From positions 1 to 16,892 of the forward strand of contig JAZPXL010000001.1 of the NCBI GenBank assembly GCA_045543615.1: a stretch of DNA of 16,892 nt, read 5' to 3'. Of the stretch, positions 13,422 to 16,892 are shown piece by piece. Source of the DNA: CAG-390 sp045543615. Its GTDB lineage: Bacteria; Bacillota; Clostridia; Oscillospirales; CAG-272. The position numbers were made by a program, and so were the translations under genes. The notes under the pieces were generated by a model. That model was given only the letters and a program-made list of their open reading frames with translations, had not been told where the DNA came from and did not search any database. The first letter of the stretch is position 1. Each line of letters starts with the position of its first letter.

Positions 13422-14630
13422 ATGAACGAAAGCGTTTACAGAATTTATCAGGATATGCCCATTTATGACACATCGAGAGTTTGGGCAGAGATTGATCTTG
13501 ATGCGTTGCGTTACAATTACAAATATATCAAAGACAGAATACACGCCTCAAAGCCCGATTGCCGTTTTATCGCAGTTGTCAAGGCTAACGCCTACGGACA
13601 CGGAATTGAGACGGTTTGCCGTACACTTGCAGAGGAGGGCTGTGACTTTTTTGCCGTTGCTACTCTTGACGAGGCTATTGCAATAAGAACGGTACTTGCC
13701 CCGTCCACTCACCACCCCGATATACTTATGCTCGGCTCGACCGGCGCAGAGTACGCTCCACTTATGGCAGAATATGACCTCATCGTCTCCCTGCCGTCCG
13801 AAGAATACACTCGCCGTATCGCATCCGTTTGCGCAGAGAAAAACATCGTTGTTCGTGCGCACGTCAAGCTCGACACGGGTATGAATCGCATCGGCTACCC
13901 GACCTTTACCGAGTCCGACCGTCATAGCACAGCTCGCACAATTGCAGAGCTTGCAAAATCTCCATCCCTTTCTATCGAGGGTGTTTATTCGCATTTCGCC
14001 TGCGCCGAGGATGTCGATGATCACGCAAAAAAGCGCACCGCCATTCAGGCAGAGCGGTTCTTTGACACCGCTCGGCTTATGAAAAAAGAGGGTTTTGCTC
14101 CCGAATGCGTACATATATGCAACAGCTCAGGCGCATTCGTCGCTCCGCAATATCTCGCTGACGGAGCGAGAATCGGTGTTATTCTCTTTGGTTTCCATCC
14201 AACGCCGGAGTTTATATTGCCACTGAGACCCACAATGAAGCTGTGCGCAAGTGTAACACGTGTCATTGATGCAACGGAGGGAGAGGAGATCAGTTACAGC
14301 GGTCTTCACAAGATCTCAAAGCCAACAAAAATTATCACAGCAGGTATTGGCTACGCAGATGGACTTTACCGTCGCTCAACAGGCGCAACCGTCAGCTTCA
14401 GAAAAAAGAGTGGCGAGTACATCGGCAAGGGTACCATCGTTGGCCGTGTATGTATGGATATGTGTATGGTCGACGTCGGAGAGCTTGATGTTGAGGTCGG
14501 AGACACGCTCGTTGTATTTGACAGCATCGACGATGTTTATGCTTATTCAAGCTTCGTAGGATCAATTCCTCACGAATGCCTCTGTCATATTTCATCAAGA
14601 GTACCAAGAATAATCGCCCGAGAAAAATAA
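13422..14630 (+). CDS. alr: Alanine racemase
   Basis: The 402-residue product is a PLP-dependent alanine racemase that supplies D-alanine for peptidoglycan. The N-terminal barrel carries VVKANAYGHG with PLP-binding Lys54; VKLDTGMNRIG and GVYSHFACAED follow; the C-terminal domain starts with GIGYADGLYRR, where Tyr311 is the second catalytic base, and GRVCMDMCMVDVG is the other signature. Slightly longer than most family members. AGAGG at 13410-13414 precedes the ATG by seven bases. First gene of an operon with a lipoprotein (39 bases downstream) and an RHH protein. Its promoter overlaps the divergent sporulation-type promoter, so wall-precursor synthesis and a spore hydrolase share one control region. 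Function is secure. Confidence 0.96.
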   Translation: MNESVYRIYQDMPIYDTSRVWAEIDLDALRYNYKYIKDRIHASKPDCRFIAVVKANAYGHGIETVCRTLAEEGCDFFAVATLDEAIAIRTVLAPSTHHPDILMLGSTGAEYAPLMAEYDLIVSLPSEEYTRRIASVCAEKNIVVRAHVKLDTGMNRIGYPTFTESDRHSTARTIAELAKSPSLSIEGVYSHFACAEDVDDHAKKRTAIQAERFFDTARLMKKEGFAPECVHICNSSGAFVAPQYLADGARIGVILFGFHPTPEFILPLRPTMKLCASVTRVIDATEGEEISYSGLHKISKPTKIITAGIGYADGLYRRSTGATVSFRKKSGEYIGKGTIVGRVCMDMCMVDVGELDVEVGDTLVVFDSIDDVYAYSSFVGSIPHECLCHISSRVPRIIAREK

Positions 14631-14669
14631 GACAAAGGAAGTTAAAATATAAAAAACAAAAAGGTAACT

Positions 14670-16031
14670 ATGAAAAAGCTACTTTCATTATTCGCCGTCA
14701 TACTTCTCTGTGCCACGCTACTCTCTTCTTGTAATTTCGGCGAGGGTAGTGACACTACAACCCCTGACGGCACAACGGCAGAGGTGAGTACAAATGGCAA
14801 CACGTCCGATAACACCACAACGCCCGTTGTCATCACGCCACCCGATACAACGCCACCAAAGGACACGGATGTGCTTCGTGTGCTCGCACAAGAAGGCACA
14901 AGCGAGTCACTTACCTCATTTTTTGCAGAGGATGAGGATACCGGCGCACTGCTTGACCGTAGGCTTGAGTCTATGCTTGCCGTGTATTCTGCGACCGTGA
15001 CAGAGTCGAGATGCTCCTCCATCGTCACAAAAATCAAAGCAGAAGCTCTTTCGCTCTCGTCAGAGTACGATCTTTTGCTGCTCAATGCAACGGATGCTTT
15101 TCACCTGCTTTGCCAAGCCTTGCTTGAAGACGTCGGCGAGGCAGGAATTGAAATCGACGAAAACTGCGCAGGGATTGACAGTGACATATTGTCATCCCTC
15201 TCGATAGGTGGCAAAAATTATCTTTTTACTACGCCTGCCTTAAGCAGCACGCTCTACTCGTCCTACGCACTTAAATACAGAGGGGGATACTCTGCATTTG
15301 CTGACGAGGCGACAAGATATGCAAAAGAGGGCGAATTTACAAATGAATATTTCCTCTCGCTTATAAGCGAGATCGAGAGCAGCTCTGACAGCGCGCTCGG
15401 TTTCACTATCCAAAATGAGCGAGAAAACGTCTTTGCCTACCTCTCGCTTGGTGGCAAGCTGTACTCAAAGAATACATATTCTCTGCCAGAGTCGGCTCTG
15501 AGTGGCAACGCTTTCTCGAGTCCCTATTCGGCAGCACTTGCGCTTGTTGACACAAACTCATCGGCCGTAGATTCGGCATTCGTGCTCTCGCCACTGTCGG
15601 ATGTGGCAGGCGAGGAGTTCTATCTGCCTGTGCCAAAGCTCGACGGCACAAGCGAGTACATAACGCCGATTGATGCAAAAACGCTTCTGTATTTTGCTTC
15701 ACCACTCGGCGTAAGCAACGGCACAAGGCTTCGAAGCCTTGTTACAGCTCTCTCGTCCTCGTCGGCAGAATACGCAAGCTCGGCCAGGGATGGCGTAAAA
15801 GGCTCGCACAAGGACGCAGATGCTCTTCTTGAAATAATAGAAAAAAACAGGGTGCTCGATCTCGGCCTTTTCTTTGGATGGGGCGACCTTGACGAGCTCG
15901 TTTCATCGGGACTCGAGACGGGCAAAAACAGCTCATCGTTCCTCTCCGAGCGCACACTCGCAGAAAGAAACGAAACCGTCAGCGCAGCTGTGAAAATAAT
16001 TGCAGAAAGACTTGATATAAAGGAAAAGTAA
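14670..16031 (+). CDS. Large Ser-rich lipoprotein, distantly like extracellular solute-binding proteins
   Basis: A 453-residue predicted lipoprotein: MKKLL start, hydrophobic core, LLSSC lipobox with Cys at 21, then a Thr/Pro/Asp-rich linker (about 27-66). The mature part is rich in Ser, Leu and Ala. The order of segments LRVLAQEGTSESL, SEYDLLLLNATDAFHLL, ALLEDVG, YLFTTPAL and FLSLISEIESS resembles, loosely, divergent family 1 solute-binding proteins of Clostridia (a domain-1 strand, a substrate-loop region, a hinge strand). No permease or ATPase gene is near, so it may not be a transporter part. The ribosome binding site AAAAGGTAA (about 14659-14667) is close to the ATG. It is co-transcribed with alr and overlaps in operon sense with the RHH gene, whose ribosome binding site lies in its last codons. 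Function not known. Confidence 0.75.
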   Translation: MKKLLSLFAVILLCATLLSSCNFGEGSDTTTPDGTTAEVSTNGNTSDNTTTPVVITPPDTTPPKDTDVLRVLAQEGTSESLTSFFAEDEDTGALLDRRLESMLAVYSATVTESRCSSIVTKIKAEALSLSSEYDLLLLNATDAFHLLCQALLEDVGEAGIEIDENCAGIDSDILSSLSIGGKNYLFTTPALSSTLYSSYALKYRGGYSAFADEATRYAKEGEFTNEYFLSLISEIESSSDSALGFTIQNERENVFAYLSLGGKLYSKNTYSLPESALSGNAFSSPYSAALALVDTNSSAVDSAFVLSPLSDVAGEEFYLPVPKLDGTSEYITPIDAKTLLYFASPLGVSNGTRLRSLVTALSSSSAEYASSARDGVKGSHKDADALLEIIEKNRVLDLGLFFGWGDLDELVSSGLETGKNSSSFLSERTLAERNETVSAAVKIIAERLDIKEK

Positions 16032-16032
16032 A

Positions 16033-16251
16033 ATGAAAAAAGATATAAAAGTTGAAATCAGAATGTCCGAGGATATGCTCCGTAAGCTGCTTGTTATAAG
16101 CAGGAAAGAGGGCAGAAGCGTTAACAATCAGTTTTTGTTCCTGCTTCGCAATAATGTTCAGTATTTCGAGCGCACACACGGCAGGCTCACGCCCGCAGAA
16201 CTTGCCGCAGAGGATATAACGCCCTATCTGGGAGAGGAAGAGGGAGAATAA
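16033..16251 (+). CDS. Arc-like ribbon-helix-helix DNA-binding protein
   Basis: A 72-residue protein with the ribbon-helix-helix pattern: a strand IKVEIRMS (5-12), helix A about EDMLRKLLVISRKEG (13-27), the turn RSVNNQ and helix B FLFLLRNNVQYFERTHG. Arc/MetJ-type proteins dimerise and insert the strand into the major groove. The C-terminal tail is acidic (ends EEEGE). The ATG comes one base after the upstream stop codon; AAAGGAAA (about 16019-16026) lies in the lipoprotein's last codons, so translation is coupled. In many Firmicutes alr is followed by the RHH antitoxin EndoAI and the MazF toxin (family knowledge); here there is no toxin gene after it, and the sequence is Arc-like rather than clearly EndoAI. 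Possible role: regulation of this operon. Target unknown. Confidence 0.85.
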   Translation: MKKDIKVEIRMSEDMLRKLLVISRKEGRSVNNQFLFLLRNNVQYFERTHGRLTPAELAAEDITPYLGEEEGE

Positions 16252-16258
16252 AAATAAG

Positions 16259-16296
16259 AAACGCCGTCACCTGCAAAAAACAGATGGCGGCGTTTT
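16259..16296. terminator. Two-way terminator between the alr operon and DUF378 gene
   Basis: AAACGCCGTCACCTG (16259-16273) pairs with 16281-16295 with one G-T pair and one mismatch; loop CAAAAAA. TTTT follows on the plus strand, and a T-rich tail follows on the minus strand. It serves the convergent genes on both sides. Confidence 0.85.
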
Positions 16297-16298
16297 CC

Positions 16299-16514
16299 TC
16301 AGTTACTGCTCAGTTCTTCCTCGCCACTTGAGCGGAAAAGAAGAGAGATACACCAAAGTCCCGCAAGAGCGACAACGGTGTAGATGATGCGCGCGAAAAT
16401 GGAGTCAGCTCCACCACAGATCCAGGCAACTGTGTCGAATTTGAAAAGTCCGACACCACCCCAGTTGAGCGCACCGATTATGGTAACTATCAAGGCAATA
16501 CGGTCAAGTATCAT
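16299..16514 (-). CDS. DUF378 family small membrane protein
   Basis: A 71-residue protein of the DUF378 (YuzA-like) family: helix 1 MILDRIALIVTIIGALNW with the conserved GALNWG motif, a short loop VGLFKFD, and helix 2 about IIYTVVALAGLWCISLLF, ending in a polar acidic tail. It has two membrane segments and unknown function. AAAAGGAGG at 16529-16521 sets the ATG at 16514; a longer in-frame start upstream would give a chain with no family match and pass the ribosome binding site, so it is rejected. A TATAAT on the minus strand (16578-16573) may be its -10 box, though only a weak -35 is visible. Single gene, ended by the terminator at 16259-16296. Confidence 0.88.
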   Translation of the reverse strand: MILDRIALIVTIIGALNWGGVGLFKFDTVAWICGGADSIFARIIYTVVALAGLWCISLLFRSSGEEELSSN

Positions 16515-16597
16515 TAGGTAGCCTCCTTTTTGGCATCTTTGCCTGTCCATATTATTACCACCACAGGAGATAATTATACAAGACAGATAAAAGACGG

Positions 16598-16741
16598 AAA
16601 AAAGAGTAAAAAAACGATGACGGCCGTACCCGTGAGCAAAAAAGATTAAGCACACAAGACTAAAAAAAACGGAGAAACACGGCAACAAATATAGAAAACT
16701 TGCGAAAAAAAGCTAAAAAAGGAGCAAAAAAGGCAAAAAAA
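16598..16741 (+). other. Phased A-tracts (predicted curved DNA) upstream of the tRNA-Glu promoter
   Basis: Runs of 6-8 A lie at 16598-16603, 16608-16614, 16638-16643, 16662-16669, 16705-16711, 16715-16720, 16726-16731 and 16735-16741. The last four have centres about 10 bp apart, in helical phase, and end 24 bp before the -35 box. Such phasing bends DNA and can act like an UP element. The stretch 16515-16765 holds no gene. Confidence 0.6.
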
Positions 16742-16765
16742 TTTTAAAATTCTTTCAAAAAGGTA

Positions 16766-16794
16766 TTGCAATTTGAGATAAGATGTGATATAAT
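16766..16794 (+). promoter_or_regulatory. Strong sigma-A promoter of tRNA-Glu
   Basis: TTGCAA at 16766-16771, a 17-bp spacer, and TATAAT at 16789-16794 with TG at 16786-16787 (extended -10). Transcription should start near 16801, about 14 bases before the mature tRNA. Confidence 0.9.
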
Positions 16795-16814
16795 ATCAAA
16801 GCACCGAAAAACAA

Positions 16815-16889
16815 GGCCCGTTGGTCAAGCGGTTAAGACACTAGCCTCTCACGCTGGGAACATGGGTTCGATTCCCGTACGGGTCACCA
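16815..16889 (+). tRNA. tRNA-Glu (anticodon CTC), CCA encoded
   Basis: The acceptor arm GGCCCGT (16815-16821) pairs with ACGGGTC (16879-16885, one G-T pair), followed by A and an encoded CCA. The D arm (GGTCAAGCGGTTAAGAC) and T arm (GGGTTCGATTCCC) are canonical. The anticodon loop CTCTCAC shows CTC, reading GAG. The stem CTAGC/GCTGG has one T-G pair. Confidence 0.95.
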
Positions 16890-16892
16890 AAC

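Noticed and set aside
16252..16298. A MazF-type toxin gene after the RHH protein
   Set aside because: Only a terminator separates it from the convergent DUF378 gene; no reading frame of suitable length exists there.
1..16892. Mobile element, prophage or integron
   Set aside because: No transposase, integrase, recombinase or phage structural gene seen, and no long terminal inverted repeats; a tRNA lies at the right edge but what follows is outside the window.

Overview
The window reads as a chromosomal segment of an endospore-forming member of the Clostridia, probably an uncultured gut lineage. Evidence seen directly: a clear spoIIR; a SleB/CwlJ-type cortex-hydrolase domain; near-consensus sigma-A promoters and purine-rich ribosome binding sites on nearly every gene; balanced base composition; and an array of short variable hairpins of a kind I recall from gut Clostridia (memory, not verified). 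No transposase, integrase, phage or plasmid gene is visible, so this looks like core chromosome.

Layout. 1-238: the 3' end of a surface-protein gene with a C-terminal anchor. 239-515: ten mini-hairpins joined by an AATGATG linker, interrupted by a true terminator, with a 61-bp segment present twice. 552-2196: promoter, M32 carboxypeptidase, terminator. 2248-4778: TetR regulator plus acyl-CoA ligase operon, with a perfect palindrome at the predicted transcription start. 4775-5570: spoIIR behind a sigma-F-like promoter, closed by a two-way terminator. 5584-7899 (minus): a membrane-anchored HTH/bPH regulator followed by a mannitol-1-phosphate dehydrogenase-like gene. 7933-10104 (minus): a TIM-barrel sugar isomerase/epimerase and a Gfo/Idh/MocA oxidoreductase in one operon. 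10226-11363: holA. 11364-11753: no gene, but a dense cluster of DnaA-box-like 9-mers beside an AT-rich tract. 11754-13376 (minus): a small lipoprotein and a SleB-type hydrolase, coupled, behind a sigma-E-like promoter. 13356-16296: alr, a large Ser-rich lipoprotein and a ribbon-helix-helix protein in one operon. 16299-16514 (minus): DUF378 membrane protein. 16598-16889: phased A-tracts, a strong promoter and tRNA-Glu(CTC) with encoded CCA.

How the parts fit. Two transcription units carry sporulation-type promoters that match the expected compartment of their genes (forespore for spoIIR, mother cell for the lipoprotein and hydrolase pair); both calls rest on Bacillus consensus sequences recalled from memory. 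The minus-strand sugar genes and the mannitol dehydrogenase-like gene suggest carbohydrate use without a nearby transporter. The least explained features are the hairpin array, the DnaA-box cluster away from dnaA/dnaN, the HTH-bPH membrane regulator and the alr-lipoprotein-RHH operon.
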